DNA from: Nitrospira sp. LK70 | GTDB taxonomy: Bacteria; Nitrospirota; Nitrospiria; Nitrospirales; Nitrospiraceae | Direction of reading: 5' to 3' | Assembly (NCBI GenBank): GCA_011090425.1 | Contig: PHGD01000015.1 | Coordinates: forward strand, 1-58,447 | Length of the DNA stretch: 58,447 nucleotides | In this document: positions 14,758 through 23,781 of the stretch, piece by piece | Layout of the letters: each line of letters starts with the position of its first letter | Position numbering within the stretch: position 1 is the first letter of the stretch | Made by a program: the position numbers and the translations under genes | Notes under the pieces: generated by a model | Told to the model about the DNA's origin: nothing | Database searches by the model: none | The model's input: the letters and a program-made list of their open reading frames with translations, nothing else

Positions 14758-16347
14758 ATGAAGCGCAAAACAAGAGACGCCCATCAAAAATCATCGTCTC
14801 GCGCTCAGCGCGTCGTTCCCTTCATCTGGCCCCTCAGCAAGAGCTCCACGCCGGACGAGATGAACACGTCCTTCGGTCCGCGTATCGACGCGGATCGCTG
14901 GGATTTCCACGACGGCATCGACCTGCCCGCTCCCGTCGGCACGCCAGTCCATGCCATGGCGGACGGCATCGTGCAGCGCGCTGGGCCAGCGGATAAGACC
15001 GAGTCGGGCCAAGGTTTCGGCTCAACCCATATCATTCTCAAGGTCGTTGATCCGATCGACGGGAAGGATGACCTATTCCTTGTCTATCTCCATCTCGACA
15101 GCATCGCGGAGGGGGTGATCCCAGAGGCAGAGGTGAAGCAGGGCAACATCATCGCCGCGGTGGGTCAAGAAGATGCGACCTATCCTCATCTTCATTTCGA
15201 GTTCAGAAAGGGTGAGGAACCTAAACCAGAAAACAGTGTGCACCCGTTGCGCTATCTGGGCTGCCCCAACACAGCGAACTTCAGGCAGCTCCGTCTGGAC
15301 CGCTGTAATTTCTCTGGCACGAATGGTGAGAAGAGAGCGGTGCGACTTCCCTTTGTCGTCCGGAACCGTCGGGAAGGCGATGTGCAAGGCGTTGATGTGT
15401 CGTTGAAGGGCGAAGGAATAGAGCCTCGGACGCTTCACGTCGACTTCGATGACCGGAACACCATCAATAGTGACAAGGGGGACGACAAGGCTTTCAAGAA
15501 TGGAATTGCTGTGGAAGGCTACCAGAAATCCAATCTGAAGGGAGCGGGATTGCGCGTGCTGCACTATGGCGTGCTGGTCAAGGACATCGTTCCCGAATAC
15601 GAATCCGTGGAATTGCGAGTCCTGGATGTCAAGAATGAGAAACCGAAAAGCGCCAAGTTCCTTCTGCCGAAACTCGAAGTAGGCGAAAGTCCCATCTATA
15701 GCCGTGCAAATTTCGAAGAGGGGGAAACATTCCCGCCGCAGGGGTGGGAATTATCTCTCTTATCGGGCAATGTCTGCAGACCGGACGCCGTTCCCACAGG
15801 CGGCCGCACCTTACTCTGCCAGGATCTTCAGAGTTTGCCAGAGGCATTGATCCGTGCTGGGCTGCGCTTCGCCTTACCCGTCGAGGGCTCGCGTATCCTC
15901 CCCATGTCCTGGCGCTTGAAGGCAAATATCCACCCCAAGGAACTTGATATGGACAAGGGACTGGTGATTCATCCATTGGCGTTCCTGGCGGGCAACGATG
16001 TGGTCGCGGCTGCCTGCCTGCGGAAGATCGGGGGCAATACATTCGTCGCAGGCGTCTTGATTCGCAGCGCGGACGGCTTGTTTCGTGAACGAATCGATGT
16101 GAGTGAGGGAGAGATATTCCTGGATGAATCGGTCAGTTGGGAGCTTGAGCTGCTACGATTAGGCACCCGGCAAACGACTGCGGTATTGCGACTGAGCAAC
16201 AACGTCGTGGCCCGCATCAACGGCGACACCACGAACGTCGAGCCTGATGCCGCTTGCGTCGGGATACTGCATAGGCACGGGGGATTACAGATCACGCTGC
16301 ATGTCGATGAATTACGCCTGACGGAAGCGCCACGAAGATCTGGGTAA
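14758..16347 (+). CDS. M23-family metallopeptidase with long beta-rich C-terminal region
   Basis: This 529-residue protein is a LytM/lysostaphin-type peptidoglycan endopeptidase. The M23 domain occupies about residues 30-170: Ser-Phe-Gly-Pro-Arg, His-Asp-Gly-Ile-Asp-Leu (H-x3-D), Gly-Thr-Pro-Val-His-Ala-Met-Ala-Asp-Gly, then Leu-Val-Tyr-Leu-His-Leu and Pro-His-Leu-His-Phe-Glu (HxH), so all zinc and catalytic residues are present. The remaining 350 residues look like two beta-sandwich domains without a recognised family. There is no signal peptide, only a basic start (Met-Lys-Arg-Lys-Thr-Arg). It is the last gene of the cluster and meets convergent hpnE after 9 bases. Confidence 0.87.
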   Translation: MKRKTRDAHQKSSSRAQRVVPFIWPLSKSSTPDEMNTSFGPRIDADRWDFHDGIDLPAPVGTPVHAMADGIVQRAGPADKTESGQGFGSTHIILKVVDPIDGKDDLFLVYLHLDSIAEGVIPEAEVKQGNIIAAVGQEDATYPHLHFEFRKGEEPKPENSVHPLRYLGCPNTANFRQLRLDRCNFSGTNGEKRAVRLPFVVRNRREGDVQGVDVSLKGEGIEPRTLHVDFDDRNTINSDKGDDKAFKNGIAVEGYQKSNLKGAGLRVLHYGVLVKDIVPEYESVELRVLDVKNEKPKSAKFLLPKLEVGESPIYSRANFEEGETFPPQGWELSLLSGNVCRPDAVPTGGRTLLCQDLQSLPEALIRAGLRFALPVEGSRILPMSWRLKANIHPKELDMDKGLVIHPLAFLAGNDVVAAACLRKIGGNTFVAGVLIRSADGLFRERIDVSEGEIFLDESVSWELELLRLGTRQTTAVLRLSNNVVARINGDTTNVEPDAACVGILHRHGGLQITLHVDELRLTEAPRRSG

Positions 16348-16356
16348 GCGAACGTT

Positions 16357-17673
16357 TTAAGCAGGATCGCCGGCGACGAGCTCCGCGCAGCGACGGGCGC
16401 TGACGAGCGCGCTCTCTAGATTGGCCGGCCATCCGGTGTCGGTCCATGGCCCGGTGACGAGCAAGTTCTGAATGGGACTTTGTTGTAGTGGCCTCAATCG
16501 CGTAGCGCCCGGTGTAAGTACGAGGGCAGCGTGGTCCTCGCGAAAGATTGCCCGGGATGTCACGTCCTCTCCAGTCATTTCAGGGAGCAGCATGGAAAGC
16601 TCGACCTGTGCCCTGGCAAATAATTGATCATCGTCGGATTTCATGAGCGCGTTGCCGACCGCAGACAGCCGATATGTGATTTCGCCAGAACCGAGTGATG
16701 TGCTGATGAACTGGTGGAACGGTCGGCCCGAGAGGAGGAGCAGCCGAAGCCTTTGCTCCGCAGCCGGACAGGTCAACTGAACATCGACTCCGCTCAAACT
16801 CTTGATCTCGGTGATCTGTGCGAAGTAGGCGTAGCGTGTCAGCAGCCGTTCCGGTAGTAGCCGCAATAGATTCTGATAGGAGAGTGCAACGATGTACCGG
16901 TCGGCGCGCAGCCTGCTGTCGTCGTGAAGCCGGACTTCGCTCACGCCGTTCTGTCCAAACCGTAGGGTAGGCCGATGGGTCAGGGAGACGATCCGCACAT
17001 GACCTTGTTGGAGCGTCTGTTTCATGGGTGCGATGAAACGGTGCTCGACGGAGCCGGTCAGGTGGGTGAGCCTCGCGTCCGATGCGTCGCGCAGAAACAC
17101 GGTTGAAAGCAAATGGACGAAGGTTGCAGCGGAGAGACAGGTCAGCCCGTTGTCGGTCAACCATTGAGCGAGCGGATCCCAAATCCGCTCGCTCGCTTCG
17201 GGACTTTGCCCGGTTGTCGTCAGCCATTCCTCCGCAGTCCGATTTTCCAAATCTGCAGGGAGGGTTTGGGCTTGTTCCCAAATGTGCTCGACATGGGAGA
17301 AGAGTCTCCACCGATCCTGCCAGGAAAGACCATCAAAGCTGAAGAGGCTCATCATCCATTGAAAAGCGCCGGGGAGGCGGGTCGATTGATAGGGGACGAT
17401 TCGTCCATCGGACAACCGAAATTCCAGTGGAATCGTTCGGTCGCCTTCCGAAGGCTTTTCTCGCTCGAGCGCGCGAAGGATTCGCCTCGTCTCATGGTGA
17501 CATCCCAGAACGATCGGAGCTGGTTGGGATGCGTCGGTCCGGAATCCATCGAACCAGGCAGGATGATCGAGCAGGGTGACTTGATAGCCCTGTTGATGAA
17601 GATGGTACGCGGTGGTCAGGCCGGCCAGCCCGGCACCGAGAATGAGGATGGTGTGTGAGGATGGCTCGGTCAC
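16357..17673 (-). CDS. hpnE: Hydroxysqualene dehydroxylase (squalene-associated FAD-dependent desaturase)
   Basis: HpnE reduces hydroxysqualene to squalene in the bacterial hopanoid route. The protein of about 438 residues has the FAD Rossmann motif Gly-Ala-Gly-Leu-Ala-Gly close to the N-terminus and the flavin amine-oxidase ending (Leu-Leu-Val-Thr-Gly-Pro-Trp-Thr-Asp-Thr-Gly-Trp-Pro-Ala-Asn-Leu-Glu-Ser-Ala), with Trp-Pro-Ala typical of HpnE. GTG 17673 is preferred because it overlaps the hpnD stop (GTGA); an in-frame TTG at 17694 is an alternative. The order hpnD-hpnE supports the assignment. HpnC and squalene-hopene cyclase are not in this window. Confidence 0.9.
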   Translation of the reverse strand: MTEPSSHTILILGAGLAGLTTAYHLHQQGYQVTLLDHPAWFDGFRTDASQPAPIVLGCHHETRRILRALEREKPSEGDRTIPLEFRLSDGRIVPYQSTRLPGAFQWMMSLFSFDGLSWQDRWRLFSHVEHIWEQAQTLPADLENRTAEEWLTTTGQSPEASERIWDPLAQWLTDNGLTCLSAATFVHLLSTVFLRDASDARLTHLTGSVEHRFIAPMKQTLQQGHVRIVSLTHRPTLRFGQNGVSEVRLHDDSRLRADRYIVALSYQNLLRLLPERLLTRYAYFAQITEIKSLSGVDVQLTCPAAEQRLRLLLLSGRPFHQFISTSLGSGEITYRLSAVGNALMKSDDDQLFARAQVELSMLLPEMTGEDVTSRAIFREDHAALVLTPGATRLRPLQQSPIQNLLVTGPWTDTGWPANLESALVSARRCAELVAGDPA

Positions 17674-18530
17674 GAGAACCGGGAGCGGAGCCAAACACGT
17701 AGGGCAATAACCATTCGTTGGGCGTTGGTGAGACTAATACGCGGTCCGAAGACCTGATAGTTCGACTGTTCGATCCGTTCCAGAATCCGACTGTACACGC
17801 CACGCATGATTTCCGCGACGGTCAGCGCGCGGCGCTCTTGAGGCGATAGTCCCATGAGGGCCGCATCGGCGCGCTTATAATAGTGGTGTGCCCGAGATGC
17901 CTCATACTCCATCAATGCACGGAACTCCGGGGAATAGCTTCGATTGAGGACGGCTTTTTCCGAATGATTCCACTTCCGTAAGTCGTCCAACGGCAGATAA
18001 ATACGACTTTCGGCGGCGTCTGTTCCGACGTCGCGGAGGATGTTGGTCAGTTGGAAGGCCATGCCGAGTGCCACCGCATAATCCTGGGCGCGCGCCGATG
18101 TGACACCAAAGACATGCAAACAGATGAGCCCTACGACGGAGGCGACGCGATAGCAATAGAGCGACAGCTCATCGAATGTGACATAGCGATTGTTGAACAA
18201 ATCCATCTCGACGCCTTTAATCAATTCCTCGAAGTACGCCTTCGGAATACCCAAGCCCTTCACATGGTGGGCGAGGCTCACCATGATAGGGCTGGTCGAG
18301 GTGCCCGAATACACCGCCTCCAGCTCATCACGCCAATGCTTGAGTTCGTCTTTGGGATTGTTCCCGGCGGAAGGTTCGTCAACGGCGCTGTCGACGGCCT
18401 TGCAGAAGGCATAGACCGTGTACATGGCGTCGCGTTTGGATTTTGGAAGGAACAGGAACGAATAGTAAAAGTTGCTGCCGCTGTGCTTCGTGTAGGCGGT
18501 GCAATAGGCTTGAGCTTCAGAGACCGTCAT
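17670..18530 (-). CDS. hpnD: Presqualene diphosphate synthase
   Basis: HpnD condenses two farnesyl diphosphates to presqualene diphosphate, the first committed step to squalene and hopanoids. The 286-residue protein has both Asp-rich motifs of squalene/phytoene synthases: Cys-Lys-Ala-Val-Asp-Ser-Ala-Val-Asp-Glu (DxxxD) and Asn-Ile-Leu-Arg-Asp-Val-Gly-Thr-Asp (DxxxD). The Tyr-Cys-Tyr-Arg-Val-Ala-Ser-Val-Val-Gly segment and final Leu-Pro-Leu-Asp-Asp-Leu are also typical. ATG 18530 overlaps the upstream stop (ATGA), so it is coupled to the cobalamin-binding-like gene, and its stop overlaps hpnE. Confidence 0.93.
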   Translation of the reverse strand: MTVSEAQAYCTAYTKHSGSNFYYSFLFLPKSKRDAMYTVYAFCKAVDSAVDEPSAGNNPKDELKHWRDELEAVYSGTSTSPIMVSLAHHVKGLGIPKAYFEELIKGVEMDLFNNRYVTFDELSLYCYRVASVVGLICLHVFGVTSARAQDYAVALGMAFQLTNILRDVGTDAAESRIYLPLDDLRKWNHSEKAVLNRSYSPEFRALMEYEASRAHHYYKRADAALMGLSPQERRALTVAEIMRGVYSRILERIEQSNYQVFGPRISLTNAQRMVIALRVWLRSRFS

Positions 18531-19468
18531 GACGTGCAGCTCTCTGTGAAGATAGTGGCCTCAAGTTTGATCGCTTTGGCTCGGTCGATTGGATGGTCAG
18601 GCGTCGGGTGCAGCATGGCTGCGAGCAGCTCTACGCCGTCGACGAGTCGAGGGCCAGGGCGGCTGAAGAAGGATGCTGCATCAACGACGTAGAGATCCGC
18701 CTTCTGTTCACAGGCCCGCCGCCATACGTCACCGGTTGGTCCCATGCGCCTGAGTTCATTGACCGTGCCCTCGACGGAGTACCCGCAGGGCATTACAAGG
18801 ATCACATCGGGATGAGCTGCCTCCACGGCGTGCCATGTCGTTTCATGTGATGGGACGTCTTGAGATCCAAGGACATTCTCGCCACCGGCCAGCTCGACCA
18901 TTTCAGGAACCCAGTGGCCTGCGACATAGAGAGGATCCAGCCATTCAAGACATACCACGCGCGGTCGCGCGAGCATCCTACCGGTCTCTTTGCGAACCTG
19001 GTCCATTCGACGACGGAGTTTCTGGGCCAATGCCTGTCCTTTACCACGTACACCTGCCGCTTCGGCGATGCGCTCGACATCATGGATCATGTCGTCTAAC
19101 GTCGTCGGACTGAGTGTGAGTATCTTGGGTCGATGCCGAAGTGAGTCGATCGCGCCGGTGAGTTGGTCCGGTGTGATCGAGCAGACGTGACACAGGTCTT
19201 GCGTCAAGATAAGGTCCGGATTGGCTCGGCACAGGGCGTCCTCGTTGAGTCGGTAAAGTCGCTGTCCTGATGCAACGAGCTCTTTGACCTGCCTGTCGAT
19301 GTCCAGACCGGAGCTTCCGTTCTTTCCGACCAGAGGCTCGATCATGACCGGAACGTGTCGAACCGAGGCAGGAAAATCGCATTCGTGACTGATGCCGACC
19401 AGTTGGTCGGCCAAATCGAGAGCGGCGACCACTTCCGTCGCCCCGGGGATGAGTGAGCAGATTCTCAT
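18527..19468 (-). CDS. BtuF-like cobalamin/iron-siderophore-binding domain protein without signal peptide
   Basis: This 313-residue protein belongs to the periplasmic-binding-protein type III (BtuF/FecB) fold. It opens Met-Arg-Ile-Cys-Ser-Leu-Ile-Pro-Gly-Ala-Thr-Glu, has the Val-Gly-Ile-Ser-His-Glu-Cys-Asp segment typical of the cobalamin-binding branch, the Pro-Asp-Leu-Ile-Leu-Thr-Gln strand and the long interdomain helix. No signal peptide is visible, so it may be cytoplasmic or exported otherwise. No ABC permease or ATPase is adjacent. It sits between a HAD phosphatase and hpnD with overlapping ends, so it is co-expressed with hopanoid genes. Ligand specificity cannot be read from sequence. 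Confidence 0.8.
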   Translation of the reverse strand: MRICSLIPGATEVVAALDLADQLVGISHECDFPASVRHVPVMIEPLVGKNGSSGLDIDRQVKELVASGQRLYRLNEDALCRANPDLILTQDLCHVCSITPDQLTGAIDSLRHRPKILTLSPTTLDDMIHDVERIAEAAGVRGKGQALAQKLRRRMDQVRKETGRMLARPRVVCLEWLDPLYVAGHWVPEMVELAGGENVLGSQDVPSHETTWHAVEAAHPDVILVMPCGYSVEGTVNELRRMGPTGDVWRRACEQKADLYVVDAASFFSRPGPRLVDGVELLAAMLHPTPDHPIDRAKAIKLEATIFTESCTS

Positions 19469-19481
19469 CGTTGTATCGAGC

Positions 19482-20165
19482 TCATGTCGGCCACAAGCGG
19501 GTGCGCAACTCCTCGATGCGTGTTTCGCTCAAACTATAGCTGATTGCATCGGCCTCGTGAAGGTCTTGGACGGTGTATGTATTGGCGACCGCCAAGACCC
19601 TCATTCCCGCTGATCGTGCGGCCCGAATGCCGGGGTGTGAGTCTTCGATGGCCAAACAGGCATCCGGCGGGATCGAGGCGGCGGAATGATGACGGTTCAA
19701 TCCGGCCAGAGCTTGCAGGAACGGCTCGGGATTTGGTTTGCCGCACGTGACATCCTCCGCGCTCGTAATGTGACGAAACGCTTTTCGGATCCCGATCTGT
19801 TCCAGCACCAATTCAATCTCAGGGCGCAAGGCACCTGAGGCGATGGCAATGGGGTAGGCGGCTGCGGCCTCCTCGACAAATTCTCTGACACCCGGAAAAA
19901 TCACGAGGTGATCCTTGATGGATGTCAGATAAGCGGCAGCTTTTTTCGCCATCAACTCCTCGACGAGTAAGGGAGAGACCGGCCGCCGATTGATTCGTAG
20001 TGCTTCCAGAATACATCCACGATCGTCGAAGCCAAGATAGTCGGCGTAATAGTCTGCCTCGGTCAGAATGATCTGGATGTCTGCGAGAATCCGGCGCAAA
20101 CATTCAAAATGAAGTGGCTCGGTGTCGGCGATGACTCCGTCGAAGTCGAAGATCACGGCGCGCAT
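19482..20165 (-). CDS. HAD-superfamily hydrolase, beta-phosphoglucomutase-like
   Basis: This protein of about 227 residues has the HAD motif I Phe-Asp-Phe-Asp-Gly-Val with the nucleophile and acid/base Asp. Its helical cap domain has Asp-Tyr-Tyr-Ala-Asp-Tyr-Leu-Gly-Phe-Asp-Asp. Motif II is Ile-Ala-Ser-Gly, motif III Lys-Pro-Asn-Pro-Glu-Pro and motif IV Glu-Asp-Ser-His-Pro-Gly-Ile. This is the pattern of the phosphoglycolate phosphatase/beta-phosphoglucomutase group (subfamily IA). ATG 20165 after an AGGA site is preferred over GTG 20192. It is the first gene of the run leading to hpnD and hpnE. The substrate, probably a sugar or small-organic phosphate, is unknown. Confidence 0.87.
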   Translation of the reverse strand: MRAVIFDFDGVIADTEPLHFECLRRILADIQIILTEADYYADYLGFDDRGCILEALRINRRPVSPLLVEELMAKKAAAYLTSIKDHLVIFPGVREFVEEAAAAYPIAIASGALRPEIELVLEQIGIRKAFRHITSAEDVTCGKPNPEPFLQALAGLNRHHSAASIPPDACLAIEDSHPGIRAARSAGMRVLAVANTYTVQDLHEADAISYSLSETRIEELRTRLWPT

Positions 20166-20286
20166 GGATTCCTGTAGCTTGTGATGTTTCACCTACACGA
20201 TGGAGGCGCGAACGGGCGGCATTATACCACAGGGGGCGGCGATATGACCGCTCCCTGTGCGTGGCGAGAATGGCGCGATCAGACGA

Positions 20287-21057
20287 TCAGGGTTTCAATT
20301 TAAGCTGCTTCTCCGTCAACCAACCTTTCGTGCCGAAGTCGCTGCGCACGGAATAGACCCAACCGCCGACCTGCAGGTCGCCGTCGAGAATGGTGAGAGC
20401 GGTTCCCGGTGGAATGGACGGGCCCGGTCTTGTTCCTTCTGCATCCTGGTGAAGAACGACCTTTTCACCGGGCGCGGCGGGATTCGGCAGTACGCTGACC
20501 CGTTGGCCTTCGCTGAAGAGCGGAGTTGGTGAAGCTGTGACTGGTATAGCGGGTGATGCGGTTGGTTGTGGTGCGGCTTCTGTCGGAGCTGAGGCTGTCG
20601 GCATCGGCTGGGCCGATGGAGGAACAGGAGCGGGAGTCGTCATCGGCGCGGCTTGCGGGACCTCGACTTGTGCTGCAGGGGCCGGAGTCGAAGTAGCGGC
20701 TTGAGGCTGAGCAGCCGGGACAGGTGGCACCGGCTTCGGTGGCGCCGGTTTTCTGGCAGTAGGTGGTGGTTGCGGGGCCGGCGATTCGCCGAGAAGGGGC
20801 CTGACATAGTCCATGATCATCTCCGGCTCCATCGCGACATAGGCGCCGGCGCCGATCAAAACCAGCACTACTACCCAGAGAAGTGGGCGCCCACTCGATT
20901 TCTTGGGCGGCTTCATGGGGGAAGGTGATCGAATCGTGGTGGTCTGTTCCAGCTCCTCTTCCGTGAATTCAAGATCCGGTTCCGGCTGACGAGCAAAAAA
21001 TAGATTCCAATTCAGAGGACTGCCGACGAACGACGGACCTCCAGCGATAGCAAACAT
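20287..21057 (-). CDS. Single-pass membrane protein with Pro/Ala-rich linker and SH3-like domain
   Basis: This 256-residue protein starts at ATG 21057 behind AGAGGGAGG (an in-frame start at 21114 lacks this). The layout is a short cytoplasmic region rich in Glu (Glu-Phe-Thr-Glu-Glu-Glu-Leu-Glu-Gln), a single membrane helix at about residues 58-75 (Leu-Leu-Trp-Val-Val-Val-Leu-Val-Leu-Ile-Gly-Ala-Gly), and a 120-residue Pro/Ala/Thr linker. The C-terminal SH3b-like domain (Val-Ser-Val-Leu-Pro-Asn, Gly-Gly-Trp-Val-Tyr-Ser-Val-Arg, Lys-Gly-Trp-Leu-Thr-Glu-Lys-Gln-Leu) often binds cell wall. Specific function is unknown. Confidence 0.8.
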   Translation of the reverse strand: MFAIAGGPSFVGSPLNWNLFFARQPEPDLEFTEEELEQTTTIRSPSPMKPPKKSSGRPLLWVVVLVLIGAGAYVAMEPEMIMDYVRPLLGESPAPQPPPTARKPAPPKPVPPVPAAQPQAATSTPAPAAQVEVPQAAPMTTPAPVPPSAQPMPTASAPTEAAPQPTASPAIPVTASPTPLFSEGQRVSVLPNPAAPGEKVVLHQDAEGTRPGPSIPPGTALTILDGDLQVGGWVYSVRSDFGTKGWLTEKQLKLKP

Positions 21058-21343
21058 CGAGCACCTCCCTCTAGCGAACAGCGTCATAGAATCTGAAAAG
21101 GTACTTATCACCAAGGCAAGGGACTGTCAATTTTGTAGGCGCTTTTGACAGGTTTATTCGGTGTGGATGCGCTCTCGACAGGATTGAACGTGAGAGCAGG
21201 ACAGGACTTAATGCTCGTGACTGCCGGAGCGATACACGGTCAACGTCTTGTGGCTGAGTGCGTCGATTAGTAGGAAGACGAAGATCGCTCTGGCCTCTTG
21301 CATGTCGGTCGATGCGGCAGGCACAATGCTGCGATCAACGACC

Positions 21344-21757
21344 ATGAAGTCCTACCGTGAAGAACTCTGGTTTGAGACAAAGACCAGGCGGGCCTATATC
21401 AATATCACGCCCCAGGTGGAGGCTGTGGTGAAGAAGAGCGGAGTACGGGAAGGCTTCGTACTGGTGAACGCCATGCACATCACAGCCAGTGTGTACATCA
21501 ATGACGATGAGTCCGGCCTGTTGCAAGACTACGACGATTTCTTGGAACGGCTCGCTCCTCAGGAGGCGGTGTATCGGCATCACGACACAGGCGAAGACAA
21601 CGGTGATGCTCATCTCAAGCGACAGGTGATGGGGCGAGAGGTCGTCGTCGCCCTCACGGAGGGAAAACTCGACTTTGGTCCTTGGGAGCGTATTTTTTAT
21701 GGCGAGTTCGACGGACGTCGCCGAAAACGGGTTCTCGTGAAGATTATCGGAGAATAG
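21344..21757 (+). CDS. YjbQ-family protein (UPF0047)
   Basis: This 137-residue protein starts at ATG 21344; the upstream in-frame extension lacks family homology. It has the family signature: Arg-Ala-Tyr-Ile-Asn-Ile-Thr near the start, [14 protein letters not shown], and [16 protein letters not shown]. These carry the His/Asp/Glu cluster of the YjbQ active site, and the end reads [11 protein letters not shown]-x-Arg. Family members show weak thiamine-phosphate synthase activity in vitro; the physiological role is unsettled. Confidence 0.93.
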   Translation: MKSYREELWFETKTRRAYINITPQVEAVVKKSGVREGFVLVNAMHITASVYINDDESGLLQDYDDFLERLAPQEAVYRHHDTGEDNGDAHLKRQVMGREVVVALTEGKLDFGPWERIFYGEFDGRRRKRVLVKIIGE

Positions 21758-21888
21758 GGATGTGCATCGATTAAGGCGTGGCGAGTCGCGAATAATCGTC
21801 CTGGCGCTTGCATGGGTAGGAAAAGTTTGGCAACATACTTTCTGAATCATCGAGCCGTGACCATTGGCTCGTACAGTAGGGAGCCTCG

Positions 21889-22902
21889 ATGTTAGGCTGG
21901 TCTCGCCCCGACCCACTCACACGGGACCTGATTCATCTCATCAATGCGCGTCGCCACGATCATGGCGACACCGATGATGCGATCGATACCTTGCAGGCGT
22001 TTCTCGAGCAAGGACGGGAGCACGATCTACTGACCGTGCTGGCGGCGCTCGACGAAGAGATGGCCGAATGGCTGTTCGATCGGGTCGCCGAGGCAAGTTG
22101 CACCTTGCTGTTGGACGGGCAGAACGACGAAAAACCGGCTTATGCTACGATGGCTGCCCTTGAGCTTCCACTGCAGGCGAACTTAGCCGCCCCACTCAAG
22201 CTGAAGATTGATCCGATCGCCACGGCCGATCTTCTGCACAAGTACCTCCAACTCCCTGCCGGAACGGTTGTTCGCGTGGAATCGCGTCTTTTGACCGATG
22301 CCACCCTGGAAATGTTGAGTCTTCAATCACTCCATGACCACCTTGTGACGGTCGCAGATTCCAGGCATGTCCAATCCGTGGCGGCGCGATTGCTTCCTCC
22401 GGTCGAAAATACTGCATTTCTGCTGTTTGAGCTGATCGGCGCGCCGGATCCAGGTTTGCCCGATGCGTGGGAGGATCGGCAGCGTCGTGAGGTTCTCGAC
22501 GTGCTGAAGAAGCAATGTCCCGAGCTGGCATGTGCGCCGGATACGATTGAGGCTCCGGTGTACGCTGCCTATGCCATGTTCGACGCGCAGAATGCAGTGC
22601 GCCTCCATCACCTTGCCGATGAGACCGCCGCTGTGTGGAGGGAACTGGATCCGTTGGTGAGGTCTCGCACCATCGTGCACCTTCACACACAATGTGGAAA
22701 TGGGGTCTACATGCCTGTGTGGACCGATCTGTTCGATCCGGAGCTTCCGGACGAACACGGCCCTGCCTGGACTTCTCCCGACGTTTGGGTCTTCACCGCC
22801 GATCTGCCGATTGAATGGCCTGGTGAGATGTTGACCAATCGATTATTGGCGGAAGGCTGTACCAGGTTCGAGAACCACATCGTTGAAACCCCGGACAACT
22901 AG
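21889..22902 (+). CDS. Conserved-looking hypothetical protein, 337 residues
   Basis: The protein has an acidic, helical N-terminal half (Asp-Thr-Asp-Asp-Ala-Ile-Asp-Thr-Leu-Gln-Ala-Phe-Leu-Glu-Gln; many Leu-Leu pairs) and a mixed C-terminal half with two Cys-rich points. It has no signal peptide, membrane segment or motif I can name. The third-position GC content matches its neighbours, so the frame is likely real. There is no strong Shine-Dalgarno before ATG 21889 (GTAGGGAG lies about 8 bases upstream). It stands alone between YjbQ and a Cys-rich protein gene on the same strand. Confidence 0.7.
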   Translation: MLGWSRPDPLTRDLIHLINARRHDHGDTDDAIDTLQAFLEQGREHDLLTVLAALDEEMAEWLFDRVAEASCTLLLDGQNDEKPAYATMAALELPLQANLAAPLKLKIDPIATADLLHKYLQLPAGTVVRVESRLLTDATLEMLSLQSLHDHLVTVADSRHVQSVAARLLPPVENTAFLLFELIGAPDPGLPDAWEDRQRREVLDVLKKQCPELACAPDTIEAPVYAAYAMFDAQNAVRLHHLADETAAVWRELDPLVRSRTIVHLHTQCGNGVYMPVWTDLFDPELPDEHGPAWTSPDVWVFTADLPIEWPGEMLTNRLLAEGCTRFENHIVETPDN

Positions 22903-23027
22903 TTCCATCCACTCCAGCCTTGTCTTTATCATGTATCTTTCGAGCGAGCCGTTCGGTCGAGGGTACGGGATTGCACGAAACTCCGGTTTCGATGATTTTC
23001 CTGCAACTTTATTCTATCCTCACCGCA

Positions 23028-23639
23028 ATGAAGACTCCTCACAGTCAGGAACGATTCGGAAAGGCTGTCACCAACTCCATCTCAGTAGCGGGGTTGATCC
23101 TAGTCTGGGCCATCATCTGGGCACATTTCCCATCGAAGGAGGAACTCTTCTCGGCGCAATCGGCTTCATCGATGGATGACACGCAGCGCGTACCTCAGCT
23201 CGACCTGACGATCCCAGGCATGGTCAGCCCATCTGCTGAACGCTCGGCGGGAACGACAGACCCGTCAGCTAAGACCACTCTTGGTGGATTGTCTGTTCCG
23301 CATGACAGGCGTGCCAGGGAAATCGCAGAAGTGAAGTGCGAGGCCGAAGTCCAGCGCTATTGTCCCGATTCTCTGACGGATGAAGATCGGCGGCGTTGCG
23401 CGATACAACGCCTCAAGCGGCTGGATGCACCATGTCAAGAGATCGTCCGGCAACGGCTGGTACGCTGGAGGGAAGCTGAAGGATATAAGCTTGCCTGCGT
23501 TGAAGATGTGAAGCGGCTTTGTCTGACAATGCAGCCGGGTGACGGCCGCATTCTCCAATGCTTGCAGGAACACGAACAAGACCTCTCGGTAGGTTGCTAC
23601 CAAAGCTTGCCCAAAGGCCGCCTTCAGTATCGAAACTGA
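23028..23639 (+). CDS. Membrane-anchored protein with two GLG1-type cysteine-rich repeats
   Basis: This 203-residue protein starts at ATG 23028; the open frame extends upstream to 22920 without support. An N-terminal membrane helix (Ser-Val-Ala-Gly-Leu-Ile-Leu-Val-Trp-Ala-Ile-Ile-Trp) precedes a Ser/Thr linker. Two cysteine-rich modules follow: Lys-Cys-Glu-Ala-Glu-Val-x-x-Tyr-Cys then Cys-Ala-Ile-x-x-Leu, and Leu-Ala-Cys-Val-Glu-Asp-Val-Lys-Arg-Leu-Cys with Cys-Leu-Gln-Glu-His-Glu-Gln-Asp-Leu-Ser. This is the Golgi-apparatus-protein-1 repeat (four cysteines per module), which also occurs in bacterial periplasmic proteins. Function is unknown. Confidence 0.75.
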   Translation: MKTPHSQERFGKAVTNSISVAGLILVWAIIWAHFPSKEELFSAQSASSMDDTQRVPQLDLTIPGMVSPSAERSAGTTDPSAKTTLGGLSVPHDRRAREIAEVKCEAEVQRYCPDSLTDEDRRRCAIQRLKRLDAPCQEIVRQRLVRWREAEGYKLACVEDVKRLCLTMQPGDGRILQCLQEHEQDLSVGCYQSLPKGRLQYRN

Positions 23640-23781
23640 AGATTCGTATATCAGCACGGGTCGCACAGCTTGGCTGGTGTCGTGTTCAACTCCCGCAGTT
23701 ACGCGATTCATAGCGGTGACCGAATAGGGTCGATCGGAAAGCGAAACTCCTGTGAAGAATCCAGAGACGCAGCCCATGTAG

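Noticed and set aside
5557-16347. The cluster as a prophage, tailocin or contractile injection system.
   Set aside because: No terminase, portal, protease/scaffold, sheath, tube, baseplate, AAA+ of the eCIS type, integrase or replication gene was found, so the label would not be supported.
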